A stretch of DNA of 48,650 bases from Clostridium_AD sp047624165 (GCA_047624165.1 JBLHPD010000010.1:1-48650); one strand, 5' to 3'; counted from the stretch's first letter, positions 25,780 to 34,885 are shown. The notes: generated by a model from the letters alone, not told the origin. Numbers and translations are program-made.

Positions 25780-28089
25780 TTGGCAAGAAAAAAAACTAAA
25801 TCTAAAGTTGTGAGTAGTGTAGATCCTAATAGTGAGATTTTCGGAATTATTTTAATAACAATAGGCGTATTAATTTTATTTAGCATATTCGGAGCTATAT
25901 TTTCAGGTTCCAATTCTATATCGGGTACGATTGGCAATTTTATTAATCGTGTACTTTTTGCAATCTTAGGTGTGGGTGCATATCTTTCGCCGCTCTTGAT
26001 AATATTTATTGGGATTTGTTACATTGTTAAGAAAGGTAAGAAAGGTAAGATAAATTTCAGTAAGAAGTTTTATGGAATAATACTTTTTATAACTAATACA
26101 TTACTATTTATACAAATGTTATCTTTAAATAAGTATTATACTAAAGGAGAGTTTTGGATCGGAACAAATAAGATATACAATTCAGTAAGTGTATTTCATG
26201 GGGGCATTATTAGTTATTCAATCGATGTACCTATGTATACATTATTTGGTGCTGTAGGAAGTTATATAATTTTCATTGCTATTTATGTGATATGTTTAAT
26301 TTTAATTTTAAACATATCGCTCCGTGATACCTGGATTCATCTAAAGGGAAAATTTATGATTAAAAAGACTTCTAGGGAGAATGAAAGTAAAGAGTTATGT
26401 GTAGCTAGTAATGATAAACAAGAAAAATTAACAACTCCCGATGAAGAAAAAAATAAATTCATTAAAGCTATTAGCAATAAAATTAAGATAATTGATTTTA
26501 TAAAATCAAATGAAGTTGATGCTGAAGTGGTTAACCAAGAAGAAACTGTTAATAATATTAAGACTAGTAATGAAAGAGGATCAAAAGAAAGTAACATAAA
26601 TAATTCTATCAAACAAGAATTAGAACAAGAAATTCAATTAAATAGTGCAAGTACAAAGCCAAATTATAAATATCAATATCCTACTGTAGAATTACTAAAT
26701 GAAAATACTACTTTAAAAATGAATAAAAACGATAAAAAAGAATTACTTAACAATGCAAATAAGCTACAAGAAACATTAAGTAGTTTCGGAGTTGAAGCAA
26801 AAGTTATTCAAGTTACAAAAGGACCTTCAGTGACAAGATTTGAGCTTCAACCAAATGCCGGTGTTAAGGTTAGTAAAATTGTGAATTTAGCAGATGATAT
26901 TGCACTAAACTTAGCTTCGTCAGGGGTAAGAATAGAAGCACCAATACCTGGTAAGGCAGCTGTTGGGATAGAAGTACCAAACAAAGATTTAAGCGCAGTA
27001 TACTTAAGAGAGGTAATAGAGTCTAATGAATTTTCAGCTACAAATAAAAATTTATCTTTTAGTTTAGGAAAAGATATAGGAGGTAATTGTGTTGTTTCAG
27101 ACTTAACGAAAATGCCACATTTGCTGGTAGCTGGGGCTACAGGCTCTGGTAAGAGCGTTTGTATAAATTCATTAATAATAAGCTTACTTTACAAATATTC
27201 TCCAGAGGATGTTAAGCTCTTATTAATTGACCCTAAGGTGGTTGAATTAAATATTTATAATGGAATACCTCATCTATTGATACCAGTTGTAACAGACCCC
27301 AAAAAATCTGCAGGTGCTTTAAATTGGGCTGTAAATGAGATGTCAAGAAGATACAAGAGTTTCGCTGAAAATAATGTGCGAAGTATTGAAGGATATAATG
27401 AATTAGTTAATAAAGGCATGGTTAAAAATAAATTACCTTGGATTGTTATTATAATTGATGAGTTAGCAGATTTGATGACGGTTTGTGCTAATGATGTAGA
27501 AGAATACATTGGAAGGCTCGCACAAATGGCAAGAGCGGCGGGAATGCATTTAGTAATCGCGACGCAAAGGCCTTCAGTGGATGTTATTACCGGCGTTATA
27601 AAGGCTAATATACCTTCAAGGATATCATTTGCAGTTTCAAGTCAAATAGATTCAAGAACAATTTTGGACTCTGCTGGTGCAGAGAAATTACTTGGTAAAG
27701 GTGACATGCTCTTTTACCCGGTTGGAGAACCTAAACCAATTAGAATACAAGGAGCCTTTGTATCAGAAGAAGAAGTTGAACGAGTGGTTAATTTTATAAA
27801 AAATCAGAAAACAGAACTAAGCTATGAAAAAGAAATAATAGACGAAATAGAAGGTAGCTTGAGTAATAAGGAACATGTTGATGATATTGATGAGTTATTA
27901 AATGAAGCAATTAGAATAGTAGTAGAAAATGGTCAAGCATCCACTTCCTTGTTGCAACGTAAGCTAAAAATAGGGTATAATAGAGCAGCAAGAATTATTG
28001 AACAAATGGAGGAGCGTAGAATCATTTCAGGTAGAAATGGAAGCAAACCTAGAGAAATATTAATAAGCGATAGTGAATTAAAGGATTAA
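25780..28089 (+). CDS. ftsK: DNA translocase FtsK/SpoIIIE
   Basis: A membrane-anchored hexameric DNA pump that clears chromosomes from the septum or packs the forespore. Four transmembrane helices fill residues about 20-190, then a variable charged linker, then the motor domain with Walker A GATGSGKSV at about 452, Walker B WIVIIIDELADLM and MARAAGMHLVIATQRPSVDV. The C-terminal winged-helix gamma domain (residues about 705-765) ends IIEQMEERRIISGRNGSKPR. Start TTG at 25780 follows GGAGGTG by 5 bases. 769 residues. Which of FtsK or SpoIIIE it is functionally cannot be decided here. Confidence 0.94.
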   Translation: MARKKTKSKVVSSVDPNSEIFGIILITIGVLILFSIFGAIFSGSNSISGTIGNFINRVLFAILGVGAYLSPLLIIFIGICYIVKKGKKGKINFSKKFYGIILFITNTLLFIQMLSLNKYYTKGEFWIGTNKIYNSVSVFHGGIISYSIDVPMYTLFGAVGSYIIFIAIYVICLILILNISLRDTWIHLKGKFMIKKTSRENESKELCVASNDKQEKLTTPDEEKNKFIKAISNKIKIIDFIKSNEVDAEVVNQEETVNNIKTSNERGSKESNINNSIKQELEQEIQLNSASTKPNYKYQYPTVELLNENTTLKMNKNDKKELLNNANKLQETLSSFGVEAKVIQVTKGPSVTRFELQPNAGVKVSKIVNLADDIALNLASSGVRIEAPIPGKAAVGIEVPNKDLSAVYLREVIESNEFSATNKNLSFSLGKDIGGNCVVSDLTKMPHLLVAGATGSGKSVCINSLIISLLYKYSPEDVKLLLIDPKVVELNIYNGIPHLLIPVVTDPKKSAGALNWAVNEMSRRYKSFAENNVRSIEGYNELVNKGMVKNKLPWIVIIIDELADLMTVCANDVEEYIGRLAQMARAAGMHLVIATQRPSVDVITGVIKANIPSRISFAVSSQIDSRTILDSAGAEKLLGKGDMLFYPVGEPKPIRIQGAFVSEEEVERVVNFIKNQKTELSYEKEIIDEIEGSLSNKEHVDDIDELLNEAIRIVVENGQASTSLLQRKLKIGYNRAARIIEQMEERRIISGRNGSKPREILISDSELKD

Positions 28090-28186
28090 TGCAATAAATT
28101 TCTGTAAGAATAATTGCAAATACCCTTGTTTAATTTGCAAATCACATTTACAATAATTTATATGTACAAACGTAGGAGGATAATTA

Positions 28187-29524
28187 GTGGAAAAATTAAA
28201 AGTTGGAGTTGTAAATTTAGGTTGTGATAAAAATAGAATTGATAGTGAGATTATAATAGGCAGTTTAAGTGAAAAATATGATATGACAAATGATCCTAAA
28301 CTAGCAGATATAATTTTAGTGAATACTTGTGGATTCATAGAATCTTCAAAACAAGAATCAATAGACACTATTTTAGAAATGTCAAAATACAAAGAAAAAT
28401 ATAATTGCTCAGTATTAATTGCAACAGGCTGTCTTACTCAGCGTTATGGCGCGGAACTTCTTGAATTAATGCCAGAACTTGATATTATGCTAGGAGTTAA
28501 CGACTATAACAAGTTACTGAGTAGTATAGAAGAGGTGCTTTCTAAAAATATTAAAGTACAACATTGTAGTTATAGTGATGAAAATATCAATGAAGGGAAA
28601 AGAGTATTAACTACAGGAATCTACTCTGCTTATGTTAGAATATCTGAGGGTTGTGATAGTGCTTGTGCATATTGTGCAATACCCAATATTAGGGGGAAAT
28701 ATAGAAGCAGAAAGATGGAAAACATAGTACAAGAGGCTAAGGACTTAAGTGAACATGGCTGCAAGGAAATTATTTTAGTAGCTCAAGATACCACTAGATA
28801 TGGAATAGATTTGTATGGTGAAAAAAACCTACATAAGTTGATAAACAAAATTTCTGAAATAAGTGGAATTGAATGGATTAGAGTGCTATACTGCTACGCT
28901 GAAGAAATTACGGATGAAATTATTAGCGAAATAGCAACAAACGACAAAGTTTGCAAATACGTAGATATACCAATTCAACATATAAGTGATGAAATTCTTA
29001 AATCCATGAGAAGAAAAGGAAGAAAGAATGTTATAACAGAAAACATAAATAAGATGAGAAGAAACATCAATGGATTAAACCTAAGAACTTCATTAATTGT
29101 TGGATTTCCAGGAGAAACACAGGGAAATTTTGAAGAATTGAAACAGTTTATTAAGGAAATTAAATTTGATAAATTGGGAGTATTTAAGTATTCAATGGAA
29201 GATGGTACTATCGCGGCAGAAATGAAAAATCAAATTGATGAAGAAGTAAAAGTAAAACGTGAAGAAGAATTAATGTTGATACAACAAAGTATATCGAAAG
29301 AATTAAATAGTAAAAAGTTAAACAAAATTTACAAAGTTTTAGTGGAAGGCTTTAATGGTGAAAATTACTTTGGTAGGAGTTATGAAATGGCACCGGAAGT
29401 TGATGGGATTATTTTGTTTGATTCAGATAAAGTTTGTAATATTGGAGAATTCGTGAAGGTAAAAGTAACTAAGACTTTAGAATATGATTTAATAGGAGTT
29501 GTGTGGCATGAATCTTGCGAATAA
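28187..29524 (+). CDS. rimO: Ribosomal protein S12 methylthiotransferase RimO
   Basis: A radical-SAM enzyme that adds a methylthio group to the conserved Asp of ribosomal protein S12. The UPF0004 domain provides three cysteines (VVNLGCDKNRIDSE, VNTCGFI, ATGCLTQRY) for one cluster. The radical-SAM motif CDSACAYC followed by AIPNIRGKYRSR binds the other, and a TRAM domain ends the protein. Length 445 is typical. GTG start follows GGAGG. The 3' end overlaps pgsA by 17 bases. Confidence 0.94.
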   Translation: MEKLKVGVVNLGCDKNRIDSEIIIGSLSEKYDMTNDPKLADIILVNTCGFIESSKQESIDTILEMSKYKEKYNCSVLIATGCLTQRYGAELLELMPELDIMLGVNDYNKLLSSIEEVLSKNIKVQHCSYSDENINEGKRVLTTGIYSAYVRISEGCDSACAYCAIPNIRGKYRSRKMENIVQEAKDLSEHGCKEIILVAQDTTRYGIDLYGEKNLHKLINKISEISGIEWIRVLYCYAEEITDEIISEIATNDKVCKYVDIPIQHISDEILKSMRRKGRKNVITENINKMRRNINGLNLRTSLIVGFPGETQGNFEELKQFIKEIKFDKLGVFKYSMEDGTIAAEMKNQIDEEVKVKREEELMLIQQSISKELNSKKLNKIYKVLVEGFNGENYFGRSYEMAPEVDGIILFDSDKVCNIGEFVKVKVTKTLEYDLIGVVWHESCE

Positions 29525-30053
29525 ACTTACCATGATGAGGATTTTTTTGGTGCCTATATTTTTAATATTTATGGCAGTTCAAGGTATACCATATGGAAAA
29601 GAGTTGGCTACGGCTATTTTCATATTAGCGTCTCTTACAGATAAATTAGATGGCTATATAGCTAGAAGTAGAAATCAAATAACTAATTTTGGTAAGTTTA
29701 TGGATCCTTTAGCAGATAAACTATTAGTCACTGCTGCACTTGTTTCACTAGTAGAGCTTCATATTGTACCTAGTTGGGTAGCCATGATTATAATTGCTAG
29801 AGAATTCGCAGTCTCAGGACTTCGAACAATAGCTGCATCTGAAGGGAAAGTAATTGCAGCTAGCTATTGGGGAAAAATAAAAACAGTTATTCAAATAGTA
29901 GCTATAATTACAGCATTGTTAAATTTATCTTATGTAAATCCATTTTTAAATATTTTGACTAATATATTTATGGCTGTTGCTGTAATTATTACAGTAATAT
30001 CAGGTGTTGATTATTTTGTGAAAAATAAAGGCGCGATTAGAATAGATAAGTGA
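29508..30053 (+). CDS. pgsA: CDP-diacylglycerol--glycerol-3-phosphate 3-phosphatidyltransferase
   Basis: A membrane enzyme that forms phosphatidylglycerol phosphate from the CDP-diacylglycerol made by CdsA. The full CDP-alcohol phosphotransferase signature is visible: DKLDGYIARSRNQITNFGKF then MDPLADK (D-x2-DG-x2-AR-x8-G-x3-D-x3-D). About five hydrophobic helices in 181 residues. The in-frame TTG at 29499 abuts the AGGAG; the ATG at 29508, 9 bases away, is preferred. It lies inside the end of rimO, so translation is coupled. Confidence 0.94.
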   Translation: MNLANKLTMMRIFLVPIFLIFMAVQGIPYGKELATAIFILASLTDKLDGYIARSRNQITNFGKFMDPLADKLLVTAALVSLVELHIVPSWVAMIIIAREFAVSGLRTIAASEGKVIAASYWGKIKTVIQIVAIITALLNLSYVNPFLNILTNIFMAVAVIITVISGVDYFVKNKGAIRIDK

Positions 30054-30146
30054 TTAAATTTTTAGAGTATGTTAATAATACAAATAGAAGAGTTCCTACA
30101 GACAAATGACAACATAGACAAAAGGTGGGAATATATATTTTGTATA

Positions 30147-30175
30147 TTGACCATGCATTACAAATGGTGTATACT
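30147..30175 (+). promoter_or_regulatory. recA promoter
   Basis: TTGACC (30147-30152), 17 bases, TATACT (30170-30175), each one mismatch from consensus. The SOS box begins 7 bases after the -10. Confidence 0.75.
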
Positions 30176-30181
30176 TAATTT

Positions 30182-30195
30182 AGAACAAATGTTCG
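30182..30195 (+). promoter_or_regulatory. LexA (SOS) box at the recA start site
   Basis: The core GAACAAATGTTC (30183-30194) is a perfect dyad GAAC-N4-GTTC, matching the Gram-positive CGAAC-RNRY-GTTYC consensus except at the outer bases. It covers the expected transcription start, so bound LexA would block RNA polymerase. Confidence 0.8.
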
Positions 30196-30229
30196 TTAAA
30201 AAAGGATGGTGAACCCGAAGGGGAAATTT

Positions 30230-31270
30230 ATGAATAATGAAAAATTAAAAGCACTAGAAATAGCAATGGGTCAAATAGAAAAGCAATTCGGTAAAGGTTC
30301 TATAATGAAACTTGGAGAAGACAGTAAATTAAATATAGATGCTATTTCCACTGGTTGTTTAGGTCTCGACATAGGACTAGGTATAGGTGGTGTACCTAGA
30401 GGAAGAATGATTGAAATTTTTGGACCAGAATCTTCAGGTAAAACTACAATTGCACTTCATATAGCTGCACAAGCACAGAAAAATGGTGGTACTGCTGCAT
30501 TTATAGATGTAGAGCATGCATTAGATCCTGTATATGCTAAAGCACTAGGAATTGATATAGATGATTTAATAGTTTCTCAGCCAGATACTGGTGAGCAAGC
30601 TTTAGAGATTACAGAGGCATTAGTTCGCTCAGGAGCCATTGATGTTATTGTTTTGGATTCAGTAGCGGCATTAGTACCTAAAGCTGAAATTGAAGGCGAA
30701 ATGGGAGACTCTCATGTAGGACTGCAAGCAAGACTTATGTCTCAAGCTTTAAGAAAACTTGCTGGATCTATAAATAAGTCAAAATGTGTTCTTGTGTTTA
30801 TAAATCAATTAAGAGAAAAAGTTGGAGTAATGTTTGGGAATCCAGAAGTAACTCCAGGTGGTAGAGCATTAAAATTTTATGCTTCTGTTAGATTAGATAT
30901 TAGAAAAATAGATACAATTAAACAAGGCGACGAATTTATGGGAAATAGAACAAGAGTAAAAATAGTTAAAAATAAAGTAGCTCCTCCATTTAAAAAGGCT
31001 GAATTTGATATTATGTATGGTCATGGCATATCAAGAGAGGGAGATATTTTAGATATAGGAGTTGCAGAAGAAATTGTACAAAAAAGTGGTGCATGGTTTT
31101 CCTATGGAGATGCACGTCTTGGACAAGGAAGAGAAAATGCAAAGCAATACTTTAAAGAAAACCCTCTAGTAATGCTCGAAATAGAAACTAAGATCAGAGA
31201 AAAATATAATTTGCCGTTGTACAAAGATTCCGAAGATAATAAAAAAGAAGTTAGTAAAAAAGAAGCATAA
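30230..31270 (+). CDS. recA: Recombinase RecA
   Basis: Strand-exchange ATPase and LexA co-protease. Walker A GPESSGKTT at residues 65-73, Walker B region VIVLDSVAALVPKAEIEGEM, the L2-adjacent VFINQLREKVGVMFGNPE and TPGGRALKFYAS are all present. ATG at 30230 sits 6 bases after AGGGG and gives the conserved N terminus (346 residues). An in-frame ATG at 30206 has no ribosome site and is rejected. Controlled by the SOS box just upstream. Confidence 0.97.
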   Translation: MNNEKLKALEIAMGQIEKQFGKGSIMKLGEDSKLNIDAISTGCLGLDIGLGIGGVPRGRMIEIFGPESSGKTTIALHIAAQAQKNGGTAAFIDVEHALDPVYAKALGIDIDDLIVSQPDTGEQALEITEALVRSGAIDVIVLDSVAALVPKAEIEGEMGDSHVGLQARLMSQALRKLAGSINKSKCVLVFINQLREKVGVMFGNPEVTPGGRALKFYASVRLDIRKIDTIKQGDEFMGNRTRVKIVKNKVAPPFKKAEFDIMYGHGISREGDILDIGVAEEIVQKSGAWFSYGDARLGQGRENAKQYFKENPLVMLEIETKIREKYNLPLYKDSEDNKKEVSKKEA

Positions 31271-31293
31271 AAGCAAGTATTACTTGCTTTTTT
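31269..31293 (+). terminator. Intrinsic terminator after recA
   Basis: A perfect 10-bp stem AAAAGCAAGT/ACTTGCTTTT, 3-base loop, then T residues; it begins inside the recA stop codon. Confidence 0.85.
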
Positions 31294-31350
31294 CTTTAAT
31301 TAATTATTATTATGATATTAGATATATGTTTCATATGCCTAACTATTATA

Positions 31351-31450
31351 TAATACTAAAAGTAAATAATTTACTTACAAATTATTTATATGTTATAAAT
31401 AATTTGCTTATAAAATATTTATATGTCATAAATAATTTATTTAAATGTTA
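31351..31450 (+). repeat. 33-bp imperfect tandem repeat, about 2.7 copies
   Basis: The segment ATTTATATGTTATAAATAAT at 31384 recurs with one change (GTT to GTC) at 31417, a period of 33. A partial earlier copy (AAATAATTTACTTA, from about 31363) and a partial later copy flank them. The unit contains the short dyad TTTATATGTTATAAA. Confidence 0.65.
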
Positions 31451-31455
31451 TAATC

Positions 31456-31484
31456 TTGACATTAATTGAAAAGTAATATAAAAT
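31456..31484 (+). promoter_or_regulatory. rny promoter
   Basis: A perfect TTGACA (31456-31461), 17 bases, TAAAAT (31479-31484). Confidence 0.75.
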
Positions 31485-31607
31485 AAATACAAATACTGGT
31501 TTAGCATATTAAAATTGTTACCAAATTGAATAAATATAGCACCTTTTCTAGCTTTCATGTTTACTCTTAATAGATTTGAAAATAAGCAAAGGAGGTGTTG
31601 ATAATCA

Positions 31608-33155
31608 ATGAGTATTCAAACAATACTCATAATAGCTTGCGCTATTGTGATTGTTTTAGTAGGTATTTTTGTTGCAATTTATTGGAGAAAAAATATATCT
31701 CAAGCAAATATTTCTGGGGCTGAAAAAGAAGCTAAAAAAATTCTCGACGAAAGTGTAAAAGATGCCGAATCGAAAAAGAAAGAAGCTATTTTAGAGGCTA
31801 AAGAAGAAGTTCACAGACTTAGGACTGATTTAGAAAAAGAATCAAGAGAAAGACGTAATGAAGTTCAAAGGTTAGAAAGAAGAAACATCCAAAGAGAGGA
31901 ATCTTTAGATAAAAAAAGTGACGTGCTCGAGAGAAAAGAAGAAAATATTAATAAAAAGCAACAAGAAATTGAGATGTTAGAAGCAAGTATACAAGATTTA
32001 TACACAAAGCAAAGGGAAGAATTAGAAAGACTATCAGGATTAACAGCTGATGAAGCTAAACAAGTTTTGTTAGATGAAATTAGAAAAGAAATAAAACACG
32101 ACGCTGCAATTATGATTAAGGAAATTGAAACTAAAGCAAAAGAGGAAGCAGATAAAAAAGCAAGAGAAATTATTACTTATGCTATTCAAAGATGTGCAGC
32201 TGATCATGTTGCAGAAACAACAGTTCATGTGGTTTCACTTCCTAATGATGAGATGAAAGGAAGAATAATAGGTAGAGAGGGTAGAAATATTCGAACTCTA
32301 GAAACTCTTACAGGCGTAGATTTAATAATAGATGATACTCCTGAAGCAGTAATTCTTTCAGCATTTGATCCTATAAGGCGTGAAGTTGCTAGAATAGCAC
32401 TTGAAAAGCTAATAGTTGATGGGAGAATTCATCCTGCTAGAATTGAAGAAATGGTAGAAAAAGCTAAAAAAGAAGTTGATAGCGATATAAGAGAAGAAGG
32501 AGAACAAGCAACTTTTGAAACGGGAGTACACGGTCTTCATTCGGAAATTATCAGATTACTTGGAAGACTTAAATACAGAACTAGTTATGGACAAAACGTA
32601 TTAAAGCATTCTATAGAAGTTTCATATTTAGCTGGACTTATGGCATCTGAACTTGGAATTGACCCAACCCTGGCTAAAAGATGTGGACTGCTTCATGATA
32701 TAGGTAAAGCCGTAGACCATGAAGTTGAAGGACCACATGCTCTTATAGGCGCAGAAATAGCTAAAAAACATCATGAATTACCTAGTGTAGTAAATGCTAT
32801 TGCAGCACATCACGGTGATGTTGAATTACAATCTCTTGAAGCAATACTCGTTCAAGCAGCCGATGCTATATCTGCTGCAAGACCAGGTGCAAGAAGAGAA
32901 ACATTGGAAGCTTACATTAAAAGATTGGAAAAATTAGAAGAAATTGCGAATTCATATGAAGGTGTAGAAAAATCTTATGCTATTCAAGCTGGAAGAGAAG
33001 TTCGAATTATGATTAAGCCAGAAATAATAGATGATGCTGGTGCTGTTGAAATGGCAAGAAATTTGGTTAAAAGAATTGAAAATGAATTAGAATACCCAGG
33101 CCAAATTAAAGTGAATGTAATAAGAGAGACTCGAGCGATTGATTATGCTAAATAA
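31608..33155 (+). CDS. rny: Ribonuclease Y
   Basis: Membrane-anchored endoribonuclease that starts mRNA decay in Firmicutes. A single N-terminal transmembrane helix (residues about 5-25) is followed by a long charged coiled coil (30-150), a KH domain around 210-270 (MKGRIIGREGRNIRTLETLTGVDLI) and an HD domain with GLLHDIGKAVDHEVEG and AHHGD. Length 515 is typical. ATG follows AAGGAGGTG by 11 bases. Confidence 0.96.
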   Translation: MSIQTILIIACAIVIVLVGIFVAIYWRKNISQANISGAEKEAKKILDESVKDAESKKKEAILEAKEEVHRLRTDLEKESRERRNEVQRLERRNIQREESLDKKSDVLERKEENINKKQQEIEMLEASIQDLYTKQREELERLSGLTADEAKQVLLDEIRKEIKHDAAIMIKEIETKAKEEADKKAREIITYAIQRCAADHVAETTVHVVSLPNDEMKGRIIGREGRNIRTLETLTGVDLIIDDTPEAVILSAFDPIRREVARIALEKLIVDGRIHPARIEEMVEKAKKEVDSDIREEGEQATFETGVHGLHSEIIRLLGRLKYRTSYGQNVLKHSIEVSYLAGLMASELGIDPTLAKRCGLLHDIGKAVDHEVEGPHALIGAEIAKKHHELPSVVNAIAAHHGDVELQSLEAILVQAADAISAARPGARRETLEAYIKRLEKLEEIANSYEGVEKSYAIQAGREVRIMIKPEIIDDAGAVEMARNLVKRIENELEYPGQIKVNVIRETRAIDYAK

Positions 33156-33170
33156 ACCAATATAATATTA

Positions 33171-33219
33171 AATCCTCTTAAAATTTAGAGTTTTTCCAAA
33201 TTTTAAGAGGATTTTTTTT
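33171..33219 (+). terminator. Intrinsic terminator after rny
   Basis: A perfect 16-bp stem (33171-33186 with 33198-33213) and an 11-base loop, leading into eight T residues. Its 3' arm contains the -35 of the spoVS sigma-H promoter. Confidence 0.9.
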
Positions 33220-33232
33220 GTATTTGTAGAAT
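33206..33232 (+). promoter_or_regulatory. Sigma-H promoter for spoVS
   Basis: AGAGGATTT (33206-33214), 11 bases, GTAGAAT (33226-33232). This matches the published Bacillus sigma-H consensus RNAGGAWWW-N11/12-RNNGAAT at every specified position. spoVS is a known sigma-H target in Bacillus subtilis. The start codon lies 42 bases further on. Confidence 0.7.
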
Positions 33233-33274
33233 AGTACAAATATAGAAATTAAATGTACTATTAGGAGGTTTAAT

Positions 33275-33535
33275 ATGGAAGTATTAAAAGTCTCAGCAAA
33301 ATCAAGCGCCAATTCAGTAGCAGGAGCATTAGCAGCAGTTCTTAGAGAAAGAGGCATAGCAGAAATGCAAGCAATAGGTGCTGGCGCAATTAATCAAGCC
33401 GTTAAGGCTATTGCTATAGCAAGAGGTTTTGTTGCACCAAGTGGTGTTGATTTAGTTTGCATACCTGCTTTTACAGATATTATAATAGATGGTGAGGAAA
33501 AAACAGCAATTAAGTTAATAGTTAAACCTAGATAA
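33275..33535 (+). CDS. spoVS: Stage V sporulation protein S
   Basis: An 86-residue Alba-like small protein, nearly invariant among spore formers: EVLKVSAKSSANSVAGALAA, then REMQAIGAGAINQAVKAIAI-like sequence (here AEMQAIGAGAINQAVKAIAI) and FTDIIIDGEEKTAIKLIVKPR at the end. It is needed for normal septation and coat assembly in Bacillus. Own sigma-H type promoter and TAGGAGG ribosome site. Confidence 0.97.
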   Translation: MEVLKVSAKSSANSVAGALAAVLRERGIAEMQAIGAGAINQAVKAIAIARGFVAPSGVDLVCIPAFTDIIIDGEEKTAIKLIVKPR

Positions 33536-33596
33536 TACGTATATAATTGCTTGTGGGACAGCCCGTTAATTTTTTAAAATAAATTTAATAATTCAA

Positions 33597-33625
33597 TTGT
33601 CCAATTTAAATGGAACTAATATAAG
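33597..33625 (+). promoter_or_regulatory. Possible sigma-A promoter for the aminotransferase
   Basis: TTGTCC (33597-33602), 17 bases, TATAAG (33620-33625). The -35 is only a 4/6 match. Confidence 0.4.
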
Positions 33626-33660
33626 AATGTACAAAAAAATACATATTGGAGGTAAGAAAA

Positions 33661-34851
33661 ATGATTTTATCTAAAAAAGCGGAACAAATAGCACCATCTT
33701 TAACATTAGATATAACAGCAAAAGCTAAAAAAATGAAGGCTGAAGGAATAGATGTCATAGGATTTGGGGCTGGTGAACCTGATTTTAATACACCGAAAAA
33801 TATTCAAGATGTAGCAATTAAAGCAATTCAAGAAGGAAAGACCAAATATACTCCTGCTTCAGGAATTATTGAGCTAAAACAAGCAATAATTAATAAATTA
33901 AATAAAGAAAATGACTTAACTTATGTGCCTTCCCAAATTATAGTTTCAACTGGAGCAAAACAATGCTTAGCGAATGTCTTTCAGGCTATTTTAAATCCGG
34001 GAGACCAAGTTTTAATTGCAGTTCCTTATTGGGTAAGTTATCCAGAATTAATTAAATTAGCGGACGGAGAACCTGTTTATGTAGAAACAGAAGAAATTAA
34101 TGCATTTAAGTTAACCATCGAAAGCCTTAATGGTGCATTAACTTCTAAATCTAAAGCAATAGTAGTAAATAGTCCGAATAACCCTACAGGAACAGTATAT
34201 TCAAAGGAAGAACTTACAAAAATTGCTGAGTTTGCAAAAGTGAACAACTTAATTATAATATCAGACGAAATTTATGAGAAATTATTATATGGAAGTAATG
34301 GTCATATTAGTATAGCAAGTATTTCTGAGGATGCTTATAATAGAACTATTGTAATTAATGGTGTTTCTAAAGCGTATGCAATGACAGGATGGAGAATTGG
34401 GTATGCTGCTGGTAGCACAGAGATAGTGAAATTAATGACGAACATTCAAAGTCATACTACGTCTAACCCTAACTCAATTGCTCAATATGCATCAGTTGAA
34501 GCTTTGAATGGTCAGCAGGCTGATGTAATCAAAATGATTGAACAATTTAAGATAAGGCGAGATTACATGGTGGAAAGAATTAATAATATTAATAATTTAT
34601 CTTGTATGAAACCTGAAGGTGCTTTTTATGTTATGGTTAATATAGGCAATATTTTAAATAAATCTATAGACGGAAAAGTTATAAGTGATTCAATTGTTTT
34701 TTCAGAGCTTTTACTTAAAAAAGAAAAAGTTGCTGTTGTACCAGGTATAGCATTTGGAGTAGATAATTTTGTTAGACTCTCATATGCTACTTCGATGGAA
34801 AATATAAAAAATGGACTTGATAGAATAGCAAAGTTTACTCAGAATATTTAA
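33661..34851 (+). CDS. Class I pyridoxal-phosphate aminotransferase (aspartate aminotransferase type)
   Basis: A 396-residue fold-type I aminotransferase. It begins ILSKKAEQIAPSLTLDITAKA; GFGAGEPDFNTP, KTKYTPASGIIELKQAI, NSPNNPTGTVYSKEEL, ISDEIYEKLLY and NGVSKAYAMTGWRIGYAAG (PLP lysine in SKAYAMTGWR) are all family I-gamma aspartate aminotransferase motifs. The final RLSYATS carries the substrate-binding Arg. The ATG at 33661 follows GGAGG by 8 bases; an in-frame TTG at 33646 lies before that site and is rejected. Aspartate is the most likely amino donor, but related enzymes accept other substrates. Confidence 0.9.
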   Translation: MILSKKAEQIAPSLTLDITAKAKKMKAEGIDVIGFGAGEPDFNTPKNIQDVAIKAIQEGKTKYTPASGIIELKQAIINKLNKENDLTYVPSQIIVSTGAKQCLANVFQAILNPGDQVLIAVPYWVSYPELIKLADGEPVYVETEEINAFKLTIESLNGALTSKSKAIVVNSPNNPTGTVYSKEELTKIAEFAKVNNLIIISDEIYEKLLYGSNGHISIASISEDAYNRTIVINGVSKAYAMTGWRIGYAAGSTEIVKLMTNIQSHTTSNPNSIAQYASVEALNGQQADVIKMIEQFKIRRDYMVERINNINNLSCMKPEGAFYVMVNIGNILNKSIDGKVISDSIVFSELLLKKEKVAVVPGIAFGVDNFVRLSYATSMENIKNGLDRIAKFTQNI

Positions 34852-34857
34852 AATTGA

Positions 34858-34885
34858 TTTACAGACTTTTTAGTGATATTATAAT
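34858..34885 (+). promoter_or_regulatory. Sigma-A promoter for the HPr gene
   Basis: TTTACA (34858-34863), 16 bases, perfect TATAAT (34880-34885), about 70 bases before the start codon. Confidence 0.6.

Larger units (their letters stand above)
31294..31607 (+). other. AT-rich spacer between recA and rny
   Basis: No credible gene. It holds a 33-base repeat array (31351-31450), the rny promoter (31456-31484) and an rny leader of about 115 bases ending in GGAGGTG. A 61-codon open frame across it simply reads the repeat. Confidence 0.7.

Noticed and set aside
31351..31450. Repeats after recA as a CRISPR array
   Set aside because: The units are directly adjacent without unique spacers, diverge from each other, and no cas genes are present.
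31284..31469. A 61-codon open frame after recA starting ATGTTATTTTCT
   Set aside because: It starts inside the recA terminator, has no ribosome site, and its second half is only a translation of the 33-base repeat.
33551..33576. GGG-ACAG-CCC followed by T residues after spoVS as a terminator
   Set aside because: Only about 3 bp of GC stem can form, with a gap before the T run; too weak to call.
33536..33660. T-box or other riboswitch upstream of the aminotransferase
   Set aside because: The spacer is too short and shows no T-box sequence or large conserved stem.
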